Assembly: GCF_000165425.1 (NCBI RefSeq)
Contig: NW_001799100.1
Coordinates: 62,001 to 126,000 of the forward strand
Reading direction: 5' to 3'
From: Paramecium tetraurelia
Taxonomy: Eukaryota > Ciliophora > Oligohymenophorea > Peniculida > Parameciidae
Length of the DNA: 64,000 bases
The notes under the pieces were generated by a model. It made no database searches, was not told where the DNA came from, and saw nothing but the letters and a program-made list of their open reading frames with translations. Made by a program: the position numbers and the translations under genes. Shown here piece by piece: positions 23,063-34,241 of this stretch (position 1 is the stretch's first letter; each line of letters opens with the position of its first letter).

Positions 23063-23818
23063 ATGGAAGGGGATCATCTTCATCAGTTGAAGTTAAGATA
23101 CTACACTCATATCTAATTCTACTATAAGAACTTCAAATATAAGGAAATGAATTGCATTTTTGGTTTTCAAATTAATAGTTATGTTCTTTGTTCATCCTAG
23201 TTTCTATCCAAATCACAAATTAATCCTTCTTTTTCAATTAATATTTATCCTATTTTGAAAAATTGTGGTAAACTTGTTTATAACAATGACATTTTGGAAT
23301 TAAAAAAAAGTATCATTATAGTTGATATGCTAATTTTATGTTTTAAATGGATTCCTAATTAGAAATATCAATTTTCTTCTGTTATAACAACTTTAAAGGA
23401 TGTTTTAATAGAGTTATAATTGATCATTGCAAAGTAGTTTTTCATAATAGCTTAAATATATATCCTATCATTTTTTAAATTTGATTTCTCAACTAAATGA
23501 TTCGAATCTCTATGTTATTGTGAATATTAATTCAAAGGAATATATATAAATTCTGAACTAATAAATTTAATAAGATTAATTCAACCTAACCGTGAAAAAG
23601 TGCTTTCTCAGTGTAATATCAGTGAAGATAATTCATCGATTCACATACTTATTTTATATCTAAATTCTTTATTATTATTCATAAAATCTTATTTAACAAC
23701 AAATAATGGTATAGGAACTTAAACCCTTTCTGAATGTGACATGTTGCAATTATTCAAAAAAAGCAGAATTTTATTTGTAATTAATAGTTAACATATTTCA
23801 GAAACGAATTAATTTTAA
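23063..23818 (+). CDS. Unknown protein with in-frame TGA, runs into the PPT gene
   Basis: From the ATG at 23063 a frame reads 145 codons (MEGDHLHQLKLRYYTHIQFY...) to a TGA at 23498-23500. About 106 more codons stay open in the same frame and look like protein (LSECDMLQLFKKSRILFVIN), up to the ATG of the thioesterase at 23819, which shares the frame. In such AT-rich DNA a stop would be expected well before that, so the TGA may be a sequence error or recoding site, and the real 3' end is unresolved. No domain is recognised. Confidence 0.45.
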
Positions 23819-24664
23819 ATGTTTTTATTAATTCCACTTTATTTTTTTTTAGGATAAACTCTGCCAACAGTACTTTTTCATGGGTTAGGTGATAGTTGCT
23901 CTTGGTCCATGCTTAAATCTTTTTTTTCAGACATCAACGCTGACTGTATAGAAATAGGTTCAGGACCATCATCCTCGATCTTGTTGGGATTTTTAGATTA
24001 AGCCAAGGATGCTTGTGTCAAAGTATAGGAAAAATACGCAGGTTAAACAATAAATGTTGTTGGTCTATCACAAGGTGCATTGATTGGGAGATATATTATT
24101 ACAGATTGTGACTTAAAAGGAGGAAGAGTGTCTAAGTATTTATCTATAGGAGGTCCTTAAATGGGAGTATCAGTCATACCTCATTGCAATAGTTATTTGT
24201 GCTGGCCATTAAATAAAGTAGTCGATTCTCTAGTTTACACTGATTATGTGTAATAACACATTGGTCCAGCAGGTTATTTCAGAAATCACGAAGACTTAGA
24301 TTCTTATTTAAAATACAATCATTTTCTTCCAGATTTGAATAATGAAAGAAATCCAGAATGTTCAAGGAAATCAAAAGTATAACTTAATATATCGGTTTAG
24401 TTTTCATCGCTTGACCAAGTGATGCTTGTGAAATTTTTACAAGATGAAATGGTGCTACCAAAAGAATCTGCATTTTTTGAATCTGTAGATCCTGAAACAG
24501 ATAAAGTGGTTCCACTTGTAGAATCAGAATTTTATATCTAAGACTATATTGGTGTAAAGTAACTGGATTAACAAAGGAAAATAAAATTTATTGAGATTGA
24601 TGATTCTCATTTAAAATGGACAGATGATATAACAAAGAATGTATTTATTCCTTTCTTAGTTTGA
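23819..24664 (+). CDS. Palmitoyl-protein thioesterase (PPT1-like, lysosomal)
   Basis: Removes fatty acyl groups from cysteines of proteins being degraded in lysosomes. 281 residues, no intron. The N-terminus MFLLIPLYFFLGQT is a signal peptide and supports this ATG. Alpha/beta-hydrolase landmarks are in family order: PTVLFHGLGDSC (oxyanion loop), VVGLSQGALIGRY (nucleophile Ser in GLSQG), SIGGPQMGVSVIPHC, YFRNHEDLDSYLKYNHFLPD, a probable acid in LQDEMVLP, and the catalytic His in IDDSHLKW near the end. Length and all motifs match PPT1. Confidence 0.9.
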
Positions 24665-24780
24665 TTCACTTTAAAAATTATTTTGATATTTTAGATTATA
24701 GATTTAATGTTATCTTAAAAAAAACTCTAACTATATATATATATTTATATCTAATTTTTATAAATATCTTCAGATATGAT

Positions 24781-26343
24781 TCAACTTTAAATTTTTGATG
24801 ATTTTCTAAATAATTTAAATTGATACATTTTAGAAGAAATTTCACTTTCCACATGTAGTCCCCTGTCAATTAGATTCACGTATTTCTTATCCTCTTTGTA
24901 GACCAATAGAGATGCCATAGTTGCCATTATAGCCAACAACAATAAGAATGATTCTGTCACAATCTTAGAATCAGTCAACCTAATTAAATCTGTTAATACA
25001 TCTCAAAGAAACTGCAAATATGTGGTGTTACAGAAATCCCAAAATTCTATAAACAAACAAAAAGAGCCAAACTTCTCCCATATTTATGTGGATGAGTTAA
25101 GTATAATACACTGCTCCATACTGTAGTATAGGATAATGCGAAAGAGAACCCTAGCAATAGTAACCCTTCAAATGGGGATTGCAACAACACTAACAAGTGA
25201 GCCCAAATGGCCATCAATCCCGAGAAAATAGTCTTTCTATTTTAGATGATATCTTACCAAAGTTGATCTCTAACCAAACAAATCTATTACGAAACCTAAT
25301 AAGGGAGTTATAAATCCTGAGAACAGCCACATCAATGTCACTAATTTTCTAGCCAAGTCTTCTCCATTTTGAAGGTTGATTAACCATTTATTCAAAAGAA
25401 ACTCTTGTGCATAGCCTACCAATACGAGAACTGACGTTGAAGCAAAAGTGTAAAAGAATAGCAATAACCAATATAAAATGGGAAATTCATGTCTGTTCCC
25501 ATAACCACAAAAATTTTCATAGAAATTTTACTCCAACACTTCTGACTCTATTTATTAGGCTTCAATGTAATCTTATTCAATTTTAATCTCCTCTCCATCA
25601 TCTTATAACGAGAATATTTCACTTGGACCTTGCTTTTAATAAAGTTGTGAAGATTTTTTGATGCCTTCTTCAATTTAAAAATAGTTTGCTCCTTTTTACA
25701 TGATTACTGATTAAACATTAGTATCAATATCTCTGGTTACTAAAGCCATTATCAACCCTAAAATGGTAAATAATAATGCAATAACATTTGAAGCATATAC
25801 CGAATCAAAGTTTGGAGCGAACAATGTACAAACTACCATTCCACTCATATATACTAATTAATACATTCCTAACACAAAGGTCTAAATAACAATAAATTTA
25901 TTATATACCAAATATGTAAATTTGTAATAGGAACAAATAAAAGAGGTTAACACAATTAATAAAGATTCTATTCCCCAACCTAGAATCAACCTCCCTATGA
26001 TGAAAGTAGTCATATTTCCTGAATGAATACCAATTGTGGAAATAAATTAGCCAATAACGCATAATGAATTTTGAAAAAGAATTGCAAAAGTATCTCCATA
26101 AGAATCCCTTAAGACTCCTGAGAAATAGGGGAGAAATGAATTTAATAAATAATGGAGAGTAGTCAAAAGGCTCAAAAATTCTTTTTCATCATCTAAATTA
26201 AATATTTCTCCAAGATTTCCCAACTATTGTGGCAATACTAAACAGTATGCTGACGCTATTAATCCAAAAGAAGTCGTTAATACTAGATGCCATTTTGATT
26301 TGTGATTCTATTTATCCAAATAAAATTAGTTAATATTCTTCAT
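24781..26343 (-). CDS. MFSD1-like major facilitator transporter
   Basis: Introns of 25 and 23 nt give 504 residues with about 12 TM helices. N-terminal half: SAYCLVLPQQLGNLGEIF, GVLRDSYGD (loop 2-3 motif) and GRLILGWGIESLLIVLTSFI, the helix-4 motif of MFSD1. A long cytosolic loop rich in Gln and Glu divides the halves. C-terminal half: ITPLLGFVIDLFGQRSTL and LVCLQNFGISVTPHI-type helices. MFSD1 exports dipeptides from lysosomes in animals; that substrate is only an inference here. The second intron starts GTTTCT rather than GTA, but is required for frame and helix continuity. Confidence 0.78.
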
Positions 26344-26607
26344 AATTCTTCAATATTTGGTTATTAAAAACAATAATTTTATATTTTTGAAAGTTAAAAG
26401 ATCATAAATCAGAAAACCTTAAAATATACAAAGAACATGCAAATATATTAATGAGAGAAATGGAGTTTAATATTAATAATCTTTATTAAAACTGAAATAA
26501 ATTTATACAATATAATATTATCTCATCGGTTTAAGTGGCAACCTAAAATGAGATTTAAGAAATTATTAAAGAGTTATCATTTGAGTACTTAATATTAATT
26601 TAATATT

Positions 26608-27587
26608 TCAAAATTAGTTACCCTGAATTTATTAAGCATATTTAAAGAACTCGTGATTAACAAATTCTGTAGCCGTAATTCTGTTATATTCTTCTGCTAG
26701 TCCTCCCTCTATCAAGTCTTTTAAATTTTCGAGTAATTACTTTGGAGTATTTTCTCTTATTAATTACTAATCCACATTCTAGATAAAATCTAGTTTCCAA
26801 AATAGATCTGGCTAGTTGATTAATAATTAATAATATTAATCCTCTTTTGTAGGAACCTATCCCATAATTGGTGGTCGTTTGTAAATTGCTAAAAATAATG
26901 CTGTTGTTAAGGCATAAACATCTGCACTAAACAAGCAAAATTCTTGGAATTCACGTTCATCTAGGTTGAGTCTAAAATTAACAATCTCTGGACTCGAATA
27001 GGGAGTGAGAGTTCTGGGTAGCCATTTTGAAAGGAGATCTTCAAATGAAGGTCTGTAGCTGAAACCAAAGTCTGCTAATTTGATGCAATTTCTGTTAAAG
27101 ACGAGCATGTTTTCAAGTTTGATATCGTTGTGTGCTATATACTGGGAATGTAAATATTCAAGAGCAATAGAAATTTAAGTGAAGTACTTGATTATAATTT
27201 TGAGTGATGTTTCATTAGTTTTACAAAGAGTATGCAGATCACAGGTGGCATTTTCAAGGAATAAACTGCAACACTATAGGTTCCCTCCTGCAGGATCCAA
27301 TTGATGATGAGGGATGAATTATTAGGGTTTAATGATGTTTGGATGATTGAGTTAACTCAATATTTTCCATTCATTCTGTAGATCTTGGCATTCTCGTTAA
27401 TGAACAGAGTTGCAGGTGTTCTCATCTTCAATGAAAAGTTGCCCATGAAACACCGATTTAATGACGACAGTCTAGTGAACTTAGAATAAAACATTACCTC
27501 TGATGGGCCTACTCGACGGTGGATGTAGGAATTGTTGCCTTGTTGGATCAATTAGAGATGATCTGTTATCTAGTTGATTTGCTACAT
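26608..27587 (-). CDS. Serine/threonine protein kinase, atypical HND catalytic loop
   Basis: One 26-nt intron gives 317 residues: a kinase domain and little else. Visible: the ATP lysine in TVVIKSVF (residue about 35), NEWKILSQLNHPNIIKP (alpha-C Glu), YLHSQYIAHNDIKLENMLVF with HND where most kinases have HRD (the catalytic Asp, Lys and Asn remain), KLADFG (DFG present) and an APE-like YSSPEI. The glycine-rich loop is weak. All residues essential for phosphotransfer appear present, so it may be active despite the Arg-to-Asn change in the loop. The frame upstream of its ATG joins that of the roadblock gene without a TGA; see that entry. Confidence 0.8.
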
Positions 27588-27619
27588 ATATATTTTTATA
27601 TATTATAAATGTTTATTTT

Positions 27620-27959
27620 TCATTCTTCTTCTTTTTTTTCTTCTTTTGGTCCTTAAACAACAATCAGCAAGAATTCCTTATCTGGAGCCACCATAATCTC
27701 GTTATTTTTGGACTTTATGCGTAGAAAGGTCAATTCATTCATGGGATCTAGGTCTCTGACAGTGGATCTGCGAATAAATTTAAGTAACTTACTTGGCTTT
27801 GGCTGCCAGAGTTGGGATTGTCCTGGCGATATTTTCGCCTTCTTTGCTCTCTGTTCCATAGGTGCTGCGTATGATTTGGCCGTCATTGTTACAAATAACT
27901 ATCCCTTAAACTGATTTATGGGTTTTGATTCTATTTATTGTTTCCTCTATATCAGACAT
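27620..27959 (-). CDS. DYNLRB: Dynein light chain, roadblock/LC7 family
   Basis: Small dimeric light chain that binds dynein intermediate chains in cytoplasmic and axonemal motors. One 25-nt intron joins TLAAKAK to STVRDLDP. The N-terminus [20 protein letters not shown] and the core [20 protein letters not shown] then [14 protein letters not shown] are nearly diagnostic. About 104 residues would be normal. As written, the frame runs through a run of eight A (minus strand) after GPKEE and has no TGA before the kinase ATG; with one A fewer the TGA at 27622-27620 would end the protein as expected. I therefore place the end there. Its start is 14 bp from the divergent coiled-coil gene. Confidence 0.88.
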
Positions 27960-27973
27960 TATTAATTATAAAA

Positions 27974-30040
27974 ATGAGAGCAACTTTATTTTAGTAGTTA
28001 AGAAAAACCAGAGCTGAATCCGCTAAGGTTGGAGTAAATCGAAATAAGTAAATTCTTGATACTTCTGAACTCGTGGGAAGATAAAGCTTTTATAGGAAAA
28101 GACGACTGGATGACCCCAATAATTCGGTGCTTGACCAGACAAGTTCGTTTCGATTCCCTGAGAAGGAGAAATATGAATAGGAATTAAAGTATCTGAAGAA
28201 CAATTTACATTCTCTGGAAAGTGAAAATATTAAACTCAAAACCAAAATTCATCAATTAGAAGGTAAGCATCTTCAATTTTAAAATTAGATAATCAATTAA
28301 AATAAGAGAAGATGTTACAAGAATTAGATCGTGTAGGTCCTGCTAAAACCCAACTATTAAGAACTTTAACTTATGCAACGGCATTAAATGCATTAAAAAA
28401 GGAATTAAATAACATGAAAATGTAAATGTAAAAAAAAGATCAGGAACTCGTAAACATGAAGAAAAACTAAAGATATACTTAAATGAATGAATTGTAAATT
28501 GAAAGAACTGCTTTTCAAGAAGAGACGGTTAGATTAAGATAATAAATTGAATAATTATTTTAAGCCAGTTTATACAATTTACAATAGAATAATGTAGAAT
28601 AGGCAATTCAAGAAAGGTTGTTTCAACTGATTACTTAATTGTAAGAACATGTCATCTAAAAAAGTGAAATGCAAAAAGTAATAGAAAGACTTAAAAAGGA
28701 ATGTTTGAAATACAGAGTAATCTATTGATTATTTATATTAGTCGTCATAAATTGAATAGGAATTCAGAAGCAAAAAGGAAATCAAGAGACTGATAGACCA
28801 ATTGAAAGAAGAAGCCTGTAATTCATAAAAAGATAGCAACAAAGAAACTTCATAATAAACCAAACCAGATGAGCTCTAATTACTAACAGATTTGATGTTT
28901 GCAAAATAAGAAGCCTAAGCCAAATAAAATGAAATCGATGGCTTAAATCGGATTATTATTGATCTCGAAACTTATATTAAAGATCTAAATGCAAAACAGA
29001 AATCAGAAACCTAAGAAATCACGCCACAATCTCAAAGAATCGAAACATCAACCAAATCCAAAGTTATTAAGATCTAAATCCCAGTATTTGCAACTGAAAT
29101 TATGCAAGAAGTTGCTTTGCCAATAAAAAACTCGATTGTAATCTAGGAGTAGATCTAACAGTAAGTTAAATAACCTCCAAGAAGAAGGATTGTACCAGTT
29201 AAATTTGATGAGATCAAAAACATAGGAGAAACATTGAAGTATAGATTGATGGCTATGGATGTAAATATTGCATAGTTGGATGAATATTTATTTGAAGGAG
29301 ACTCTATGAGTTATCGAGAACTAAAGGAGAAGTTAAGGCTTTACCCTTTTAATTTAACAAGTGAAGAGTCTTTACTGGTTTCTCGTTACATTATGGAAAG
29401 CGAAAATGACGTTTATGAATTGTTGGACACAGCCTCTAATTTTAATCCATATATTCGCTCAGTTTTGAGAAGAATAGTATCGAACTACAAATTGGAAATA
29501 GTGAAAAATCAATTGTTTCATTCTGAAAAACTAAAAGATGTCTTGACTAGATTTAAACCATTCATTTTAAGCAATATCAAACAACTTTATGGTAAGGATT
29601 GTATAAGGGTGAATAAATAATAATTTAATGAAGCTTTGATGTCTTTAAACATTGAATTGAATTCATTTGAGTTGGATTACTTAATTGTTTAAGGAATCTT
29701 GGAGAGTAAGGGAATTGAATCATTAAATTATGAGGAGATGCTAAAATATGAAATGAAGGTGATTCCAGACCAGTAACTCTCTTTTTTATTGACTGAAATA
29801 AACAATTAATAAAATTAGAAAGCAGAGATGTCAGTTATTGAAGAATGTCCAGAGAAACTTTCTGAATAGGATTAATAGGAATAGGTAGATCGCAAATAAG
29901 AGTAGATGGTAATGGAGTAATAAAAGAATGGAGGGGAACAATATGTCACTTTTGATAAATATGTGAGTGAATAATTTGACTCGGATAGCGAAGAATCAAA
30001 ATAAGAAATATTGACATCAGCTTTTAACTTGGAATAGTGA
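27974..30040 (+). CDS. Large coiled-coil protein, probably cytoskeletal
   Basis: Two introns (28263-28288, 26 nt; 28717-28741, 25 nt) give 671 residues. Residues about 60-330 are coiled coil (for example QEKYEQELKYLKNNLHSLES-type heptads). The C-terminal half has a globular helical segment with an EF-hand-like pair of helices (SYRELKEKLRLYPFNLTSEE ... SRYIMESEND), then a Gln/Glu-rich acidic tail. No motor or nucleotide-binding motif. The bidirectional start shared with the roadblock dynein chain makes a ciliary role attractive, but this is inference. Confidence 0.78.
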
Positions 30041-30099
30041 TAATTATTATTTAATTTTTATTTTATAAATAATAAATAAAATTTATTTCAATAATAAAA

Positions 30100-30525
30100 A
30101 TGAGTTTTAGAATAGAAGAGTCTCCGTAATTCAAAGGAGAAGAATTAAATCTCTCTAAAATATATCAGAATAGGGAATCCCACTTCTCTGGATTCTCTTT
30201 TCCAAGTAGTGTCAGACAGTAGAAAAAGTTTAATTTTCAGGCCTCTGTCGAAACCAAGACTCCAACTCCGAATCAAACTAATATAGAGAATGCTCCGAGT
30301 GATTTGAGCTATGAAATAGAGAAATTGGTTAGAGAGCGGGAGCAATTATTAGGAGATGTGCAGTATTTTGATCCAAAAGTCACCTTTAATGTTGATGAAT
30401 CCCCACAGAGGATACGCATACAAAGAAACAGTGCTCCAATGCCAAATACTAAACTGCATCAATTGAATTAGCAAATAATCGATGCTGAACACACCTACAA
30501 TTAATTTTGCTATTAATTAATTTGA
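30100..30525 (+). CDS. Small unknown protein
   Basis: Intronless 141-residue frame, 59 bp after the preceding gene. It is hydrophilic, with Ser/Pro/Thr-rich segments (KTPTPNQTNIENAPSD) and one short helix (LSYEIEKLVREREQLL). No signal peptide, TM helix or known motif. Likely largely disordered; confidence comes from the clean frame, compact spacing and codon usage like that of neighbours. Confidence 0.6.
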
Positions 30526-30553
30526 ATATATAAAATTATATTTTATTATATTT

Positions 30554-31785
30554 ATGGATCCAATAAATATTCCTGCTGCTGGATCAAGGCCTCAGAAATC
30601 GACTCTAGATTAAGCTCCTTCTGTTAGATAGAAGTACATTTTCAAATAATGAAATAGTCAGCAATAAAGATCAGATATCTTTGGTGTGAATTCAGGCCCT
30701 GTGGTCTAAACACCTAGTAGACAATAATAACGTGCTAAAACAGATATTTTTGGAGTTGAATAAAGTGCAACATAATCACTTGCTTAATCGAGAGTTGAAG
30801 TAAGATGTTATGCTAATAATTTATAGACAAGATAGACAAAAACTTATCAATCCAACATATTTTAGGTTGATCCCTCTGCTAATAATACACACACAGCTAA
30901 GGAGACCATTAAGACCTAAAATAAAGGGAAGAATACTGAAGCAAGACATCAAGATCACGGAAAAGATTTTTTGTTTGGAAAAAGCGGTATTTTAAAATAA
31001 CAATCAATGTATTAGATTTTGATGAGTATAAATCAATTAAGCGAACATAAACATTGAAGGAATTCAAACCAAAAGAGGAATATGATCCAGCCAACAGAAG
31101 AGTCAAGGAATTGTATGGAAATGAAATCGGAAAGGAACATTTACCAACACAAAAGGTATCACTAGAAGAAAAAAAAGAAACAGTTAAAAAGTAATAGAAG
31201 CAGGATGTTGATCCATCATAAAGAAAATAATTAGAGAACTCATCAAATGTTTTTGGATAAAATGAAAAGAAAACTTATTAATAACAGGGGAAATAAGAAA
31301 AGTTGACATCCTAAAATCAAAAATGGTCGACTTCTACTAAGGCAGTTGATAATAGCGGAAAGAACTATGATCCAGATACTTTTGCAAAGAATAAAAAAGA
31401 ACAGGAATTATAATCGAGTGTATTTGGAGGAGATGCAAAATAAACACAAAGCACAGCTACCAAATAAAAGTTAATTCCCACTAATCAAACATGGCAATAA
31501 ACTGATACTGTTAAAAATATGAAAGATTTTGATCCATCATAGTCATAAATAAATGAGATTGATCCTTCATAAAAGAAGATCGATACATTAAAATCAACAT
31601 TAGATACTCACGATTATAAGGCTTAACCTGTTAAGCACAATGAAAAGCTGAGTGTGAAATAGTAGAAGTACAAAAAGGATGTCTTTACAAGGGGAGGGGA
31701 TAAAGAATAAGCTCCTTCTCAATAAAAATAAAAATAACCTGTCTAATAACAGAAAGAAGTCCATGAATAATCAGACATGATTTGA
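30554..31785 (+). CDS. Disordered protein with repeated I/V-F-G motifs
   Basis: Introns of 24 nt and 29 nt give 392 residues. The sequence is very rich in Lys, Gln, Ser and Thr and contains spaced short repeats: SDIFGVNSG, TDIFGVEQS, KDFLFGKSG, SNVFGQNEK and SSVFGGDAK, each about 25-90 residues apart, plus DPSQ repeats. Such regularly spaced short motifs are seen in microtubule-binding and scaffolding proteins and, as FG repeats, in nucleoporins; neither is established here. No folded domain, signal peptide or membrane span. Confidence 0.7.
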
Positions 31786-31923
31786 ATTATTGTATGAATT
31801 AATGTGAATATCCTCTATTTTTAAATTTATTCATCTATGTTATTACCGAACAAAATAAATTTTCAAGCATGAAAATCTATTTTGAAATGAAATCCTGTAA
31901 TACATTATATATTAATATATAAA

Positions 31924-32710
31924 ATGATCAGAATTAAATTATTGAAATACTTTAGCTCCACAATAAATTAGGCAGACAGATAAAATTTCAATAAAATATA
32001 GGATTGGTGGAGTGTAGGTGGATCAATGGCACCTCTTTATTCATATAATCATTTGAGAGTTTAATTTATTCATGAAATCCTCAATAGACCATAAAAGGGA
32101 AAGTCATTAGCTGGATTGCATTCTTTGGACGTAGGAGTTGGAGGAGGAATTCTTAGTGAAAGCCTGAGAAGATTAGGAAGTAAAGTTACAGGAATTGATG
32201 TATCTGAAAATTCAATAGAGACTGCAATTTAGCATAAAAATACAGACCCAGAATTAAATGATTCAGACTTGGAATATAAATTAATAAGCATAGAGGAATT
32301 ATCAAAAAACCAAGAAAAGCAATTCGACATCATTACAGCAATGGAAGTAATAGAACATGTTGAAAATCTCCCATTATTTATAGAATCACTAGGGAAATTA
32401 CTAAAGCCTGATGGGAAACTATTTATCTCATCAATTAATAAAAGTTATGAATCTTATTTGAAATTAATTATTGGTGCGGAATATATTGCTAGAGTAGTTC
32501 CATAGGGTACTCATGATTGGAATAACTTTAAGACTCCAGAACAGGTGTGGCTGCAATTAAATAAATAGAAAATCAACATAGATGTGGTATGGTATGATAT
32601 TTTAATTATAGTTGCGTGGAGTAGAATATAACTTATTGAATGGAGAAATGAAATATAGTAATAATGAAACCCAATATATTATGGCTTGCAGCAAGTAAAA
32701 AATGGAATGA
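31924..32710 (+). CDS. COQ3: Ubiquinone biosynthesis O-methyltransferase COQ3
   Basis: SAM-dependent enzyme making both O-methylations of ubiquinone in mitochondria. A 25-nt intron near the 3' end gives 253 residues. The N-terminus ([20 protein letters not shown]) is a plausible mitochondrial presequence. Family motifs: [20 protein letters not shown], motif [44 protein letters not shown] (the EVIEHV hallmark), [16 protein letters not shown], and the C-terminal [13 protein letters not shown] that is restored only by splicing. Length is normal. Confidence 0.92.
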
Positions 32711-33256
32711 TAATCATTTATTTTATAATATTCTAAATGTCACTCCAATTTATAAGTTAATTTACTAGAATAATTATTGTCCTTTCATTTTGATATCAAG
32801 ATTAATAATTTTATTGTTATTTTCCCTTTAATTTCCGAAGTATGTTACACACAGGATTTCTCTTAAGCTTCAAAAATTCAGGTGTTTTGGTAATAAAGTT
32901 TGAAAAGATTAATAAATTGATTATTCTTTAAAATGATCCTGAGGTTGTATATAGAAGTAAGAAGCTTACTATCAATTTAATGTATTCACTGTCTATTTAA
33001 AAATCTCCTATGACTGCCATAAACTCCTTACTTCAAAATAATTTATGTTGATTTAGATTACAATTATAAACTCGAAAGCGAAGTAAGTAATGTTAGAATT
33101 GAAATTAAAGACACAGAAGGACAATTCAGAAAATGGATGAATTGGAATTACGAAATATGAGAAGAAGTGCAAGTGAAGGAGGTGGGATGTTTAGAGGTGG
33201 AATTTTACTTGATCGATTGATTTAAGTTAAGAAATTGATGGAAAGAATAGTCAAAT
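32711..33256 (+). other. Coding-like stretch of unresolved structure
   Basis: Between COQ3 and the convergent P/Q-rich gene, fragments of plausible protein occur on the plus strand: a frame opening at about 32853 (MLHTGFLLSFKNSGVLVIKF ... NDPEVVYRSKKLTIN) and, one base shifted, YNYKLESEVSNVRIEIKDTE from about 33055, followed by a TGA and more open sequence. Introns could not be placed to join them. It could be a small multi-intron gene or a pseudogene. No family is assigned. Confidence 0.35.
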
Positions 33257-34024
33257 TCACTTGGGTAACAATTTTTCAATTTCCCTCTTCAAGTTTCCTT
33301 TTCTTAATTCTTAGAGTAGGGTTTTGGTATCAGGATAAGCCTCTAAAATAATGGTCATGTCTTTGTCATCAACTTTCAACATTTCTCTTATTTCTAGATC
33401 TATAACCATAATCTTTATGATTACATTATGATTATTCACTCCTCCTTCTGGTCTACATCAAGGGTGCTTCCTACTGATCTAGAAGTCGGCGTTTTCTTTT
33501 CAAATTTATGTATTTGTGATCTCCACTTTACTTTTTAATTTCATCATAATCTAGGATGCTGTCATCTTCTAAGGGTAGATCCTTAATCATCTTGAGATTT
33601 AGTTTCACTTTTGTGCCTTTGACAGACACAGGAATGTCTCGATCGACTTTTTATTAAACCGGATTCTGTTGCTGCATTTAAAATGGCATGGTTGGCTAGG
33701 GTATGGTTTGCAACTAGGGTGGTTAGGGTATCATTGGAATTCTCATGGGAGCCATCTGAGGAAATTGTTGTATTTATGGGATTTATTACAATTGCTGCAT
33801 CATCATATAGTAGGGTGTGTAGTTCATTAATGGAGACCTAAGACAGTATAAGAGTTTAGAGGAATAAGTATATGGAGTATATATAAGTGGAAATAAGGAG
33901 TTATTGCTTACATGAATTGAGGACTCGGATAGATCATTGGAGTTTGTGGACTTTGCTATACTGGAGGGTATCCTGGAAGTTTTGCTTTTAGCATTGCCAA
34001 GTAATCTTATTATGGGAAGCTCAT
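33257..34024 (-). CDS. Pro/Gln-rich protein of unknown function
   Basis: Reading from an ATG at 34024 (MSFPQQDYLAMLKAKLPGYP) to the TGA at 33259-33257. A 25-nt intron near the 3' end is clear; a second removed segment of about 74 nt is needed in the Pro-rich part and is long for this genome, so the 5' structure is doubtful. The N-terminal half is Pro/Gln/Met-rich (MIPQPPQLQTIPQPTM) and low complexity; the C-terminal half is charged and probably folded (YLEIREMLKVDDKDMTIILE). An RNA-binding or condensate role would be a guess. Confidence 0.5.
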
Positions 34025-34241
34025 TTTTGAGTTATTTAAATATATCTGTAAGAATTCCAATTCAGATTCGATATTTAGATTTACAAAAGATATTGGGTAG
34101 AAAAATCAGATCAATTCTAGCTTCATTTAAAGGTTTCTGCGTTTAATCTAGTTACATCCTGAGGGCAAGGGACGAAGCAACTACAGCTAGTTAACAATTT
34201 TGTTTATAAGTTATATCGAGAGATCTCTCATTAATATAAAA

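Noticed and set aside
23063-23818. Homology of the upstream protein to SCAI
   Set aside because: The likeness is limited to one short hydrophobic strand and a few residues; not enough to name it.
27357-27959. A genuine roadblock-kinase fusion gene
   Set aside because: One base fewer in the A8 run gives a TGA exactly where roadblock proteins normally end; fusion kept only as a low-probability option.
32853-33244. A p24/emp24 cargo receptor after COQ3
   Set aside because: Only weak resemblance in two fragments; introns could not be placed and no GOLD-domain Cys pair or C-terminal TM was seen.
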